From contig CAWAUO010000006.1 in the NCBI GenBank assembly GCA_963785245.1, positions 1 to 64,000 on the forward strand: a stretch of DNA of 64,000 bases. Reading direction: 5' to 3'. Each line of letters begins with the position of its first letter. Position 1 is the first letter of the stretch. The stretch is from JAHEEL01 sp963785245. GTDB lineage: Bacteria; Actinomycetota; Acidimicrobiia; Spongiisociales; UBA5794. A program made the translations under genes and the position numbers. Below the pieces are notes generated by a model. That model was given only the letters and a program-made list of their open reading frames with translations, made no database searches and was not told the origin of the DNA. Of this stretch, positions 1 through 8,241 are shown in pieces.

Positions 1-183
1 TGGCGCTTCGGTTGTTGTGCTCGTCGAGGTCGCAGCCGGCTCCGCCGGCTCCGCTGGCGCCGCGGTGCTGGTCGTCGCAGCAGGCTTCGAGTCTGCGATC
101 TGGCCCTCAACGGACTCGCTTGCTGCGCACCCGGAAGCGATGAGCGCAAGAGCGAGGATGGCGATAGTGGCGGTCTTCTTCAC
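1..183 (-). CDS. Lipoprotein, N-terminal part (runs off the window)
   Basis: The reverse strand has a GTG start at 183 preceded by a good ribosome binding site (GGGGAG). The product begins VKKTATIAILALALIASGC, a signal peptide ending in a lipobox (IASGC), then a Ser/Thr/Ala/Pro-rich linker that is still open at position 1. It should be exported and lipid-anchored to the outer face of the membrane. Only about 61 residues are visible, so the functional domain is outside the window. It lies just outside the left attachment repeat and so belongs to the chromosome rather than to the integrated element. Before integration it sat downstream of the tRNA-Arg gene. Confidence 0.75.
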   Translation of the reverse strand, partial: MKKTATIAILALALIASGCAASESVEGQIADSKPAATTSTAAPAEPAEPAATSTSTTTEAP

Positions 184-326
184 GCGCGAACTCCCCTGTT
201 ATAGAACCGACAGATTCATCATCGGCAGGTCGGTCCCGAATGTTGAGGCGACTGTGCCGATTGCCGGCACTGGCAATCGGAACGCGCCGCAGTGACCACA
301 GGTAGCCCCGCTCTCTGCGCCGCCTG

Positions 327-373
327 GCACCCCCGGCACGACTCGAACGTGCAACCTGCGGATTAGAAGTCCG
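327..373. repeat. attL: left 47-bp attachment repeat (tRNA-Arg 3' fragment)
   Basis: Forty-seven bases are identical to 13253-13299. The block covers the acceptor 3' strand, T arm, variable region and anticodon 3' side of tRNA-Arg(TCT) on the reverse strand, but the 5' half of the tRNA is missing here. This is the displaced tRNA end expected after site-specific integration. Confidence 0.93.
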
Positions 374-508
374 TCGAGGGCATGGCCGGAGATCCAAGTA
401 TGCAGCCGAAACCCTTGCAGCTACTGGGTATGTCTGTTCGATGCGCATTAATGAAATGTGCCCCAGGATGGTCTGCACTTGTCCCAGGCTCGGCCCAGGA
501 GTCCGGCG

Positions 509-1600
509 TCAGTCGCTCTCAGTAGACCGCATCCTCAACGCAGCGATGTGCGCATCAACAAACACGGAGAACACCTCGGTCTCGAACCGTTCCCAGTGTT
601 TGAGCATCTGCATCCATCGCACACTCGGATAGAGGTCCGCGGGTTCGCGTTCATCTATCTCGCCGATGCTTCGCCGCAGATCGTCAGCAGCGTCGACCAT
701 TCCCGTATCGATGAGTCGCTGGAGGTTGAACTCGACATGCTTCGTCGGGTACAACATCACCATGGTGTGGCTGCCATCGACTGAAGCGATCTTTCGCCCG
801 TACCTGGTCGCCTCGACCGTTGTTCGAGGGTCGGCCTCGGCCAGCGCCAACAGTCGGGGAGTTACCTCCCGGACCTCGCCGGGAGCTTCGGCCAGCAGGT
901 CGTCGTAGGTGACTGCTCGACCGTGCTTCTGTTTCGCTCGTCCGGTCAGTCCGATCACCCTCGGCACCAGCGTCTGCGAGCCTTCGCCGACATACTGCTT
1001 GATCTCGACGGCGAGGACATCGGTGTCGACCATCCGTTCGTTGAGGTACTCGATGATGGTCTGTAGCTCGGTTGGGATCACGTCGGCAACGAACACCAGC
1101 CGCACGCGACCGGCTTCCAGGTTCCTCGCAACCTTGTCCCAGAACTCTTCCGGCTCTGCATCGCCGCCGAGCAACTCGTTGAGGACAGCGTCAGGACCGC
1201 CATCCTCGCCGGAGTGGGTCGCCTCGAACGCATCCCGAAGGTGCTCGATCGGCCAGTACTGCAAGCCGTTCGCTGCGTAGTCGAGCATCTGACCGACGAC
1301 CTCGCGGCGGAGGCGAGTATCGCTGCTCCTCTTCACCTCAACGAGAGCTGGGATGCCGTCCTGGTCCACGAAGAGATGGTCGAGACTCCACCGGCCGTGG
1401 CCTTCCTCTCGATCCGGGACTCCGATCTCACGGGAGATAAGAACCCAACGCCGTGGAGCACCAGGGTCCATCTGGCCGCCAGCGAGCAGACCAGGGAAGT
1501 CGGCGATCAACCGCTGGAGGAGGTCCTCCGACTCGTACTTGGACTCTTCGAGGCGAACCAGAGAGTTGCCTTCGACCCGGAATATCGCATCCTGTTTCAT
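509..1600 (-). CDS. PD-(D/E)XK nuclease-like protein
   Basis: The 363-residue protein has the marks of a PD-(D/E)XK nuclease fold: Asp74 in LDHLF, then Glu88-Val-Lys90 in ALVEVKR, and a Q104-x3-Y108 pair of the type found in RecB/Cas4-like nucleases. These would bind metal and DNA. The C-terminal half, about residues 150-363, has no domain I can name. It is the outermost gene of the integrated element, facing attL, a usual place for cargo. A role in DNA cleavage or defence is inference from fold and position. The ATG at 1600 gives a natural N-terminus. The fold call is fairly safe, the biological role unknown. Confidence 0.7.
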   Translation of the reverse strand: MKQDAIFRVEGNSLVRLEESKYESEDLLQRLIADFPGLLAGGQMDPGAPRRWVLISREIGVPDREEGHGRWSLDHLFVDQDGIPALVEVKRSSDTRLRREVVGQMLDYAANGLQYWPIEHLRDAFEATHSGEDGGPDAVLNELLGGDAEPEEFWDKVARNLEAGRVRLVFVADVIPTELQTIIEYLNERMVDTDVLAVEIKQYVGEGSQTLVPRVIGLTGRAKQKHGRAVTYDDLLAEAPGEVREVTPRLLALAEADPRTTVEATRYGRKIASVDGSHTMVMLYPTKHVEFNLQRLIDTGMVDAADDLRRSIGEIDEREPADLYPSVRWMQMLKHWERFETEVFSVFVDAHIAALRMRSTESD

Positions 1601-1682
1601 GCAACCAGGCTACCTCCACAAGCCGGTCGCCCCCACACTGGCAACCGGCCAGAAGGCTCGATGCGCCGTCACAGCCCAACAC

Positions 1683-2450
1683 CTAGCTGCGAGCAAGGAA
1701 CCCTCTCGTCGCCTCGACCCCAGTCTCCGTGTACCCCTCCGGCCACCCGTCCCTCTCAGCCACCTCTATCTGCGGCATCCACACCCCCGCTGGTGGTCGG
1801 CACCGCTCCCTGTTGCGTAGGAGCTGGTCTCGGATCTGCTGGATGCGCGCCTGTGACCGCTGGAGCCGAAGGGCGGCCTCGCGTCCGGTGATCGGGTCCC
1901 GGCCGTTCAGACCGGTACGGGCCAGCAGCACTTCGAGGCGACCGCCGTGTTGGCCGGAGATGGCCTCCACATACCGTCCGACGGCCTCGCTCAAGGACAG
2001 GGCAGCCTGGGCATCCACAGCCAACCTGAGTGCCTCCAGGTTGCCCCACAGGAACCGCTGATCCTCCACGCTTCCACCGGTGGCGATTTCGCACACGGTG
2101 GCATCCACCTTCGGCAGGAACTCGGCGAACCTCGGGTCACGGTGCCAGATGTGCCGTGACCACGGTTCGTTGGCGACAGCGGCCATGTCGGCCCGTAGCT
2201 GCCCGAGTTGCGATGCGTGCTCGTGGTGGAGGCGTATCGCAGCGTTGCCGGTGTCCCGAATATCGGCGACCGTCTTCGGACCGGCGTTCCACCACGACAG
2301 AACCTCGGCTTCGGTGAGAGTGTCGAACAGGGACGGGTCGTCGAAGTATCCGTGACGAGTGAGGACGGTGACGGTGCGGGTGCGGAATGGAATGTCGGCT
2401 GGGTTGAGGCCAGTGGGCCACCGTTCGTCGAGGATCGGTGTTCCGTCCAC
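1683..2450 (-). CDS. RNA polymerase alphaCTD-like / sigma region 4-like protein
   Basis: From a GTG at 2450 (GAGG upstream) the product is 255 residues. Residues about 17-75 resemble the helix-hairpin-helix C-terminal domain of the RNA polymerase alpha subunit (IPFRTRTVTVLTRHG ... WWNAGPKTVADIRDTG). Near residues 190-220, ITGREAALRLQRSQARIQQI resembles sigma-factor region 4, an HTH normally read as LGVSRERVRQIE. Such a combination suggests a transcription regulator that touches promoter DNA. The reading frame stays open upstream to 2717, but those residues look non-coding and a palindromic operator lies there, so I start after it. It diverges from the ASCH/HNH pair. Confidence 0.55.
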   Translation of the reverse strand: MDGTPILDERWPTGLNPADIPFRTRTVTVLTRHGYFDDPSLFDTLTEAEVLSWWNAGPKTVADIRDTGNAAIRLHHEHASQLGQLRADMAAVANEPWSRHIWHRDPRFAEFLPKVDATVCEIATGGSVEDQRFLWGNLEALRLAVDAQAALSLSEAVGRYVEAISGQHGGRLEVLLARTGLNGRDPITGREAALRLQRSQARIQQIRDQLLRNRERCRPPAGVWMPQIEVAERDGWPEGYTETGVEATRGFLARS

Positions 2451-2471
2451 GCATACAGCCTCTATGTTGGA

Positions 2472-2496
2472 GATACGTTGCAAGTTGCAACGTATC
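2472..2496. promoter_or_regulatory. Perfect palindromic operator
   Basis: The half-site GATACGTTGCAA is followed by one G and then its exact reverse complement TTGCAACGTATC, a 12-bp inverted repeat with a single central base. It lies between the divergent genes starting at 2450 (-) and 2563 (+), the expected place for a dimeric repressor to control both. The cognate regulator is not known. Confidence 0.7.
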
Positions 2497-2562
2497 CCAC
2501 CGGTCAAGGCACGACAACCGCTTCTCTTGCGTGACCAGGGCCGTTCGTGCTGAGATGTGCCG

Positions 2563-2793
2563 ATGACACAGCCAGCTCCCCTCGACCGTCTCCTCGTCGT
2601 CGCCGAACCCTGGGCATCGCTGCTCGTCGACGGCGACAAGACATGGGAGCTACACACAACGTCGACCAAGGTCCGTGCTCCGATCGGTATCGCAGCGAAA
2701 GGCACCGGGACGATCATCGGGAAGGTCGAGCAGAGGCCAACAGATTCAGGACTTGGTTCCTGTCACACAGGAACTGCATGCTGTCCGGTATGA
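2563..2793 (+). CDS. ASCH-domain protein, truncated
   Basis: The 76-residue product starts at ATG 2563. Residues about 10-50 carry the ASCH signature (PWASLLVDGDKTWELHT, then a GTGTIIGKV strand), a small RNA-binding or nucleotide-processing fold. ASCH domains are usually at least 100 residues, and after GKV the sequence becomes low-quality and stops, so the C-terminal half is missing or frame-shifted. The HNH gene follows 10 bp later on the same strand, so the two are probably co-transcribed from the palindrome-controlled promoter. It may be a decaying gene. Confidence 0.6.
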   Translation: MTQPAPLDRLLVVAEPWASLLVDGDKTWELHTTSTKVRAPIGIAAKGTGTIIGKVEQRPTDSGLGSCHTGTACCPV

Positions 2794-2803
2794 GCGGAAT
2801 ACC

Positions 2804-3733
2804 GTGACCGACGAGTTGAGACTCTGCAGTGCCACGATCGAGGGTGAGCCGTGTGGCAAACCCCAGAAGGCGTTGGGTTTGTGTGAGGGCCACTACACCC
2901 GAACCCGGCGAGGGCAAGACATGGATGCCGCATGGGGCACCCGCCCGAAGAAGCCTGGTGAGGAGTGCAGCGTGGAGGGTTGCGGGTTCGTCGGTCGGCT
3001 GAAAAGAGGACTGTGCGGAATGCACTATGCCCGTCTTCGCCGTCTAGGCGATCCAGGCGATGCCGAGACCATGTACAGACGTGGCGTCGAGGTCTGCGAG
3101 GTTGCTGACTGCCAAGATTCTGTGCTCGCCCACGGCTTGTGTCCGAAGCACTACAGCCGTCATCGCAGAACTGGGACAACCGACACTCGCACCTTCGGCA
3201 TGGAGTACCCCTCGGACGTGGTTTTGTGTCAGGTCTCGTCGTGTGATCGTCCGGCCATCGTAAGAGGATGGTGTAGGGGGCACTACAACCGCTACCGAGC
3301 GAAGGGTGATGCGGGTAGGGATCAGATACGTGAGTGGGGCCGACCGGAATGCATCGTGCCAGGGTGTGAGGCAAGCCCATTCAGCCGTGGACTCTGCGCA
3401 CACCACTACAGCCACGAACCCGACCAGATGCTACGTGCTGCTGAGAAGTCGAATCGAAGACGGGCACTGAAGTACGCAACAGCCACCGCATGGCCGATAC
3501 CTCCCGAATCCATCCAGGCTCGGATCGATTTCTACGGTGGGCGATGCTATCTGTGCGGTGCCGATGACGTTCCGCTTGAAATGGATCACGTGATCCCGCT
3601 TGCGGAGGGCGGTCGGCACGTGGCGGCAAACCTGCGACCGGCGTGTGCCCAGTGCAACAGGGCGAAGGCTGCCCTATGGCCTTTCGACACGTCGACTACC
3701 CATCTTCGTCTCGACCCGGCGCGACTTCCATAG
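2804..3733 (+). CDS. HNH endonuclease with five zinc-knuckle repeats
   Basis: From GTG 2804 the product is 309 residues. Five successive modules follow the pattern C-x4-8-C ... GLC-x2-HY (Cys/His at about 8-30, 55-74, 98-116, 142-160, 183-201), each able to hold a zinc. They are followed by an HNH nuclease domain at 244-292: CYLC at 248-251, the catalytic DH at 261-262, Asn276, and CAQCN at 281-285. The HNH motif predicts metal-dependent DNA nicking or cleavage; the knuckles probably bind nucleic acid. HNH proteins with such finger arrays occur in phages and mobile elements, consistent with this location. Target and role are unknown. Confidence 0.8.
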   Translation: MTDELRLCSATIEGEPCGKPQKALGLCEGHYTRTRRGQDMDAAWGTRPKKPGEECSVEGCGFVGRLKRGLCGMHYARLRRLGDPGDAETMYRRGVEVCEVADCQDSVLAHGLCPKHYSRHRRTGTTDTRTFGMEYPSDVVLCQVSSCDRPAIVRGWCRGHYNRYRAKGDAGRDQIREWGRPECIVPGCEASPFSRGLCAHHYSHEPDQMLRAAEKSNRRRALKYATATAWPIPPESIQARIDFYGGRCYLCGADDVPLEMDHVIPLAEGGRHVAANLRPACAQCNRAKAALWPFDTSTTHLRLDPARLP

Positions 3734-3794
3734 CCTCCGCGACTGCCCCTAGACGAGTGGCGGTTGGGCGTTGATCGCTCGACCTACCTGTGAA

Positions 3795-3965
3795 ATGGGT
3801 TCACCCGGCCGGTTCGTCGACGCCGCTGAGGCGGTGGTTCGCGCACAGAATGCGTACCCGAAGATGGGCCTCGACGCCGACGACCCGTGGTTCGCTGACA
3901 CGCTTGCAGCGATCGGGAGGGGCGAGGTGGATACGCACGAGCATCCGGTAGCCTCACCGGAGTGA
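3795..3965 (+). CDS. Small hypothetical protein
   Basis: A 56-residue open frame from ATG 3795 reads as a plausible short helical protein (DAAEAVVRAQNAYPKMG, then DDPWFADTLAAIGRGE). No ribosome binding site is obvious and a TTG at 3771 in the same frame is an alternative start. I recognise no domain. It follows the HNH gene on the same strand inside the integrated element. Confidence 0.35.
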   Translation: MGSPGRFVDAAEAVVRAQNAYPKMGLDADDPWFADTLAAIGRGEVDTHEHPVASPE

Positions 3966-4051
3966 GTGGGACGGTGGCATCCGCATTCGCCGCCAACGTC
4001 TTCCACCAGACCAGCCGATCGAACGAAGTTGAACTCTCGCAGGTTCTCCGG

Positions 4052-4420
4052 TCAGATGAAATCGTCGGGGAAGCCTCGGGGGAGACTCTCCAGCACGTCA
4101 CGAACCCAGACCTCCGGCACGCCAGTATCAGCGAAGCGGCGATTCTCGTATCCGACTGGGTGAGCTGAGGGCAACCAGTAGAGCAACCTGGCGCTGCCGT
4201 CAACCACCGAGATGTGGTGGTGGTGCGGCCCTAGCCCATGGTCGTGTACGAGATCGAGGGGCGAGTAGGCGTCGTGATCGTGAGCCGCTAACGGTTGGCC
4301 ATCCCAGAGGTGCGCCCACTTCGGCTGATTCGCGAATCTCAAGTCCAGGGCGTAGTTCCCGCGGGTACGGTCGCGCCTGGCAACGTGTTCGTGATCGAAG
4401 ACGGAGTGATCGTCATCCAT
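4052..4420 (-). CDS. Hypothetical protein, His-rich middle
   Basis: This 122-residue protein has a protein-like composition: an N-terminal stretch rich in Asp and His, a run of four His near residue 70 (GPHHHHISVVDG), and a C-terminal part SARLLYWLPSAHPVGY ... VRDVLESLPRGFPDDF. No family is recognised. The His cluster could bind metal, which is speculation. It is convergent with the 3795 ORF. The 225 bp upstream, to 4645, contain no gene I can support. Confidence 0.45.
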   Translation of the reverse strand: MDDDHSVFDHEHVARRDRTRGNYALDLRFANQPKWAHLWDGQPLAAHDHDAYSPLDLVHDHGLGPHHHHISVVDGSARLLYWLPSAHPVGYENRRFADTGVPEVWVRDVLESLPRGFPDDFI

Positions 4421-4645
4421 CTCAGCACCATACCGTCAGCAGCCGCCGCGGCGAGAACACGACTCCACCCGATCATGCCCCTCCGGGTCTGTCACGCCAC
4501 CGGATCTGCCTCTGATAAGAAGGACGGACGCGGGGACTCGCTGAAGACCCGCCAAGTCGTCGTGGACCACCAGCGTTCCGTGGTCGAAGACTGCCAAAGC
4601 GTGGTTCGAGCGGCGGCCTAGCGGGTGGACCTAGGACAGATCGAC

Positions 4646-4945
4646 CTAGGTGTCGTCGCCGTAGTTCTGTGTCGGTCCGATCTTCTTGTGGAGATCGGCA
4701 TCGTGCGGAGGGCTGCGATATCCCTTGCCGCTTCGCTGGTCGCCGCCGGAGTAGTTTGGCTTCCGAGGGTTCCGAGCGGTGCGCCTGGTCTTCGCCTTGT
4801 GACCGGTGGTACTCGTCTGACCGGCAGCACTACGCCGTTTCGGCTTCACAGATCGTGATGTCGAAGCCGCGCCCTTTCCGGCACAGGCTCGTACCTCGTC
4901 AACCGTTTCGTGGCGGCCGTGGCAGTAGCCGCATCCGAAGCTCAC
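4646..4945 (-). CDS. Small basic protein with N-terminal CxxC...C motif
   Basis: The 99-residue product begins at GTG 4945. Its first 25 residues (SFGCGYCHGRHETVDEVRACAG) hold a CxxCHxxH-type cluster resembling a short zinc-binding motif seen at the N-terminus of actinobacterial hypothetical proteins. The remainder is basic and low in complexity (Lys, Arg, Ser, Thr), so it may bind nucleic acid. A stop codon lies just upstream in frame, which fixes the start, though no strong ribosome binding site is visible. Function unknown. Confidence 0.5.
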   Translation of the reverse strand: MSFGCGYCHGRHETVDEVRACAGKGAASTSRSVKPKRRSAAGQTSTTGHKAKTRRTARNPRKPNYSGGDQRSGKGYRSPPHDADLHKKIGPTQNYGDDT

Positions 4946-5282
4946 GAGGCGAGACTACAGAATCGCTCGCGGCCTACATACGGACGAACGTCCCATCTCC
5001 TTCGCAGCCGTCGCGCGATGCCATCCGTGGGACTGCTCATCTCCCACGACAAAGGACCACCCGGAGGTGGCCCCTCGCCTTGTTGTGTCGACCGGCGAAG
5101 CCGGTCATAGAGCACCGTATTTGGGGGTCAGCCGAATGTCAACGTCGCCCAGCGACACCCCCAGATCTTCGGTAATGGCGCGAACAGGCAACGACCCACA
5201 GAGAGCCGTTTCGGCTGGAGATTTCTGAGCCGGTTGGGTTCTCGGTTGCGGGTCGCAGGCAGGGTCGCTGACCGCCTGCCCG
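4946..5282. other. Intergenic region of the element, no gene seen
   Basis: These 337 bp lie between the small basic protein and the serine recombinase. The only structure I see is a short perfect hairpin at about 5089-5106 (GACCGGC, loop, GCCGGTC), possibly a terminator, and a looser C-rich/G-rich pair around 5124-5160. No convincing coding frame is present. Confidence 0.4.
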
Positions 5283-5930
5283 TTACAACGCCGCTCGATC
5301 CAACTCGATCGACTTCAACACCCCAGCCACCGTCGACGGCCACCACTGCCGACCACCTTGCGCTGTCGGGACCTCGTCGTCGTTGAGGTCCTCGGCGATC
5401 CGGGCGAGAGTCCAGCCATCCTCCCTGCTGGCTTCCACCCGTGCCACAACATCGTCGGGGAGTTGGCGGGGTCGTCCGAGGCGGGTCCCCTGGGCCTTCA
5501 CCTGGGCAAGCGCCTCTCGGGTGCGTTCCCGGATGCGTTGCCGCTCGAATTCGGCGACGGCGGCGAGGACGTGAGCAACGAGACGGCCGGTCGGTTTCGA
5601 GGTGTCGACATCGAAATCGAGCAGAACCAGTGACCACCCCTCCGCCTCGGCCTGTTCCAGCAGCGACCCGAGATGAACGACGGAGCGGGACAGGCGGTCG
5701 AGCTTGGCCGACACCAGCGTTTCGTAGGTGCCATCCCGCAGACCCTGGAGCGCGTCCTGGAGGGCCGGACGATTAGCCTTCGCCCCGGAATAGCCGTCGT
5801 CGACGAACCATGTCACTGCCCATCCTTGGCGCTCGGCTTCGTCGATGATTCGTTCCCGTTGGGCGTCAAGGCCGACTCCGTTTCGAGCTTGATCCTCAGT
5901 GCTGACCCTGATATACGCAGCGACATTCAT
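5283..5930 (-). CDS. Serine recombinase (resolvase/invertase family)
   Basis: The protein (215 residues from ATG 5930) begins MNVAAYIRVSTEDQ, placing the catalytic serine at position 10. The resolvase core continues with the DGYSG, LDRLSRS and R-rich helix motifs (EFERQRIRERT). A C-terminal segment (about 150-215) resembles the DNA-binding HTH (DVVARVEASREDGWTLARIAEDLNDDEV). Length fits the small resolvase class rather than the large serine integrases. It may resolve multimers, invert DNA or be left from an earlier insertion; integration at the tRNA is better explained by the tyrosine integrase. A GTG at 5939 is an alternative start. Confidence 0.85.
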   Translation of the reverse strand: MNVAAYIRVSTEDQARNGVGLDAQRERIIDEAERQGWAVTWFVDDGYSGAKANRPALQDALQGLRDGTYETLVSAKLDRLSRSVVHLGSLLEQAEAEGWSLVLLDFDVDTSKPTGRLVAHVLAAVAEFERQRIRERTREALAQVKAQGTRLGRPRQLPDDVVARVEASREDGWTLARIAEDLNDDEVPTAQGGRQWWPSTVAGVLKSIELDRAAL

Positions 5931-6132
5931 AGCGACCACTTAGCGTGACTGTGTGTGGTTCCATCATACGCTGGTTTGATGTATGTCTAGGTGGACTCAT
6001 AGGAGTCAGAGAGATACCCAACGGTTGCTGCACACCAGCACGCACACGCACCGGAAAGGTCCGCTGACCCTGGCACCGTCGCTCGACCCACCTCATGCTG
6101 GTCCCACACGACACGACGGAGGATGGGAAGGC

Positions 6133-6522
6133 ATGAAACTCGGAATCGTGATAGCTGCATGGCTCGCCGTCGCCCTGCTCGGGGCGAATCTCTGGGTCGG
6201 ATACCAAACACTTGAGCAACTGAGTTCGGACGACACAGGCCCGACTCCCGTGGCAGTGGACTGGGCAAACCAGGGTGTCGTCGCAGTCGATATCGCAGCA
6301 GTCAGCAACGCGACAGACGAGGGACTAGCGACCGGCTTCATCCCCGTCATGAATCCATGGAAGGAAACCGACGATGGAGCGTATGACTTCATCAGCTTCC
6401 GCAACGTCATCGAGAACACCGTCGATACCTACGTCGAGAACACCGTCGATGTTCGCGTGGAGAACGAGGTGGACGTAGACATCAGCGAACCGCTCGCGGT
6501 CGAAGTCTGGAACCTCCCGTAG
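6133..6522 (+). CDS. Membrane-anchored small protein
   Basis: Start at ATG 6133 is chosen because GGAGGATGGGAAGG precedes it, although the frame is open upstream to 5983. The 129-residue product has one N-terminal membrane segment (KLGIVIAAWLAVALLGANLWVGY) and then an acidic outer part. Near the C-terminus there is a near-repeat of the unit V-x-N-T/E-V-D (NVIENTV, YVENTVD, RVENEVD), giving a regular beta- or coil-like pattern. No family is recognised. It lies alone between the serine recombinase and the SLH protein, on the opposite strand to both. Confidence 0.6.
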   Translation: MKLGIVIAAWLAVALLGANLWVGYQTLEQLSSDDTGPTPVAVDWANQGVVAVDIAAVSNATDEGLATGFIPVMNPWKETDDGAYDFISFRNVIENTVDTYVENTVDVRVENEVDVDISEPLAVEVWNLP

Positions 6523-6576
6523 CTCACTGAGACAGAGCACAGCGGCCATCTGGGTAGCCCACGTCGACAGACAGCT

Positions 6577-8133
6577 CTACCCCATCGCCCTGTGCAGGAA
6601 CGCCGCCATCTGGCCCCTCGTCACATGGTCCTTCGGGCAGTACCTGGTGTTCCCCTCAGACGGGTTGCAGCCCCGTGTGACCCCGACCTCAGCGATCGAG
6701 TTGATGTCAGCCTCGAAGATCGACTCGTCATCGTCGACGAAGAAATCGGTGGCCGATGGTGGGTAGTCGAAGGCCCGTTTCATGAACGCCGCCATCTGCT
6801 CACGCGTCACCCGACCGTCAGGACAGAACCGGTCACTAGCCGGAGGGTTGCAGCCCTTCGTGATACCGGACGCAGCGAGGGCGTTGATGTCCGCCTCAAA
6901 CACCGAGTCGTCGTCGTCCGTGAAGAAATCAGTGGACGACGATGGGAGGTCGAACGCTCGACGGAGGAACGCAGCCATTTGGCCTCGGGTCACATCCGAG
7001 TCCGGGCAGAACCGGTCGTTCGAGGGAGGGTTGCAGCCCTTCGTGATCCCTTCGGCGGCCATCCACTCGATGTCGGAGATGAACACGGAGCGTTCGTCGT
7101 CCCAGAAGGATCCTTGGATGGGTTGCCAGTCGATATCCCCGCTAGGACGATCCGCTATCCGTTCCGCACGTTCGTAGCTCCACAGGCCGTACTCCTCCCC
7201 CTGCTTCCCGATGAAGAGGAGTTGGGATCCGTCCGGCGATGCAAGCGGGTCACTCATCTCCTCGGCAAGACCAGCCAAGAACGGGCCACGGTTCAAGCCA
7301 TCCCTGAAATCGTGAATCCAGAGGTCTGGCCCAAAGAAGTACACAGAATCCGTGAAACTCGAATCACAGAAGAGAAGCTGGCCGCTGGGGTGCCACTCGG
7401 GAGAACGGCTGGACGCTTCCGTGTACTCATCCGTTTCCCACCCGCACGCGATCGGCCGCACGTTCGAGCCGGTGGGATCCATGACGTGGATCGACTGGCC
7501 GACATCGCCGTCCATCACAAATGCGATAGCGTCACCTGACGGTGACCACTCCACATCCCAGATGCCCGACAAGCTCCCAGCCCACGGGGTTGGCTGCGCA
7601 AGTACGAGGCGGCTGGCGCTGCCGTCCACGGCAACTACCCAGATTCCATAACGCACTGCGCCCGACGCGTCGTGGCCGAGTCCGACCAGTGCGAGCTGTT
7701 GCGCATCGGGGGACCACGACAGGCTGTCGATGAGTCGGAATGAACTACTGATGGTTCGTACCGAGCGTCCGTCGGGGTCCATGACTCGAATCGACCAGGT
7801 GTCCCGCTCGCTGAGGTGGACGAAGGCGATCTCGTCTCCCCGAGGTGACCACGACGGCTGATAGCTCTGCGACAACCAGAAGTCACTAGCGTCGACCTCG
7901 GGTTCCCGACAAGCGTCGAAAGTCAGTCTTCGCACATCGGAACCGTCGGGATTCATGGTGAAGATCTCAGACGCCAGGTTGCTGCCGTGCCGACCGCACT
8001 CCTGGCGATCGGAATAGACAAGCCTCCCGTTGTTGCCAGGGTTCGATGCACCAGCCACACCGCCCCCAAACACCCCCACGATCAGCACCAACGCCAACCC
8101 TGCAACCAGCCACCGAATCATCCGACGCCACAT
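6577..8133 (-). CDS. Secreted TolB-type beta-propeller protein with SLH domains
   Basis: The start is ATG 8133, preceded by GGGGAGG; the frame is open further upstream but lacks such a site. The 518-residue protein has a signal peptide (MIRWLVAGLALVLIVGVFGGG), a PD40/TolB-like propeller at about 40-320 (repeats of W-S-P-x-G-D/S-x-I/L-A-F and V-M-D-P-D-G), and three surface-layer-homology units at about 345-518, each with the pattern GCNPP ... FCP ... VTRxQMAAFLxRA. It should be anchored to the cell wall or S-layer. Such proteins are common in Acidimicrobiia; here it is element cargo and could change the cell surface, for instance a phage receptor. That role is inference. Confidence 0.8.
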   Translation of the reverse strand: MWRRMIRWLVAGLALVLIVGVFGGGVAGASNPGNNGRLVYSDRQECGRHGSNLASEIFTMNPDGSDVRRLTFDACREPEVDASDFWLSQSYQPSWSPRGDEIAFVHLSERDTWSIRVMDPDGRSVRTISSSFRLIDSLSWSPDAQQLALVGLGHDASGAVRYGIWVVAVDGSASRLVLAQPTPWAGSLSGIWDVEWSPSGDAIAFVMDGDVGQSIHVMDPTGSNVRPIACGWETDEYTEASSRSPEWHPSGQLLFCDSSFTDSVYFFGPDLWIHDFRDGLNRGPFLAGLAEEMSDPLASPDGSQLLFIGKQGEEYGLWSYERAERIADRPSGDIDWQPIQGSFWDDERSVFISDIEWMAAEGITKGCNPPSNDRFCPDSDVTRGQMAAFLRRAFDLPSSSTDFFTDDDDSVFEADINALAASGITKGCNPPASDRFCPDGRVTREQMAAFMKRAFDYPPSATDFFVDDDESIFEADINSIAEVGVTRGCNPSEGNTRYCPKDHVTRGQMAAFLHRAMG

Positions 8134-8241
8134 GGCGAACCTCCCCGCCCGTGTAGCCGCCGCACACCGCACTACCCCCATCATGCACCACGGGACAGTC
8201 GACGGCTACAGGGGATCTACCCGACGCCATCTGCCGCGACG

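Noticed and set aside
2451..2717. Longer N-terminus for the alphaCTD/sigma4-like gene
   Set aside because: It would run through the palindromic operator and the ASCH start; composition is not protein-like.
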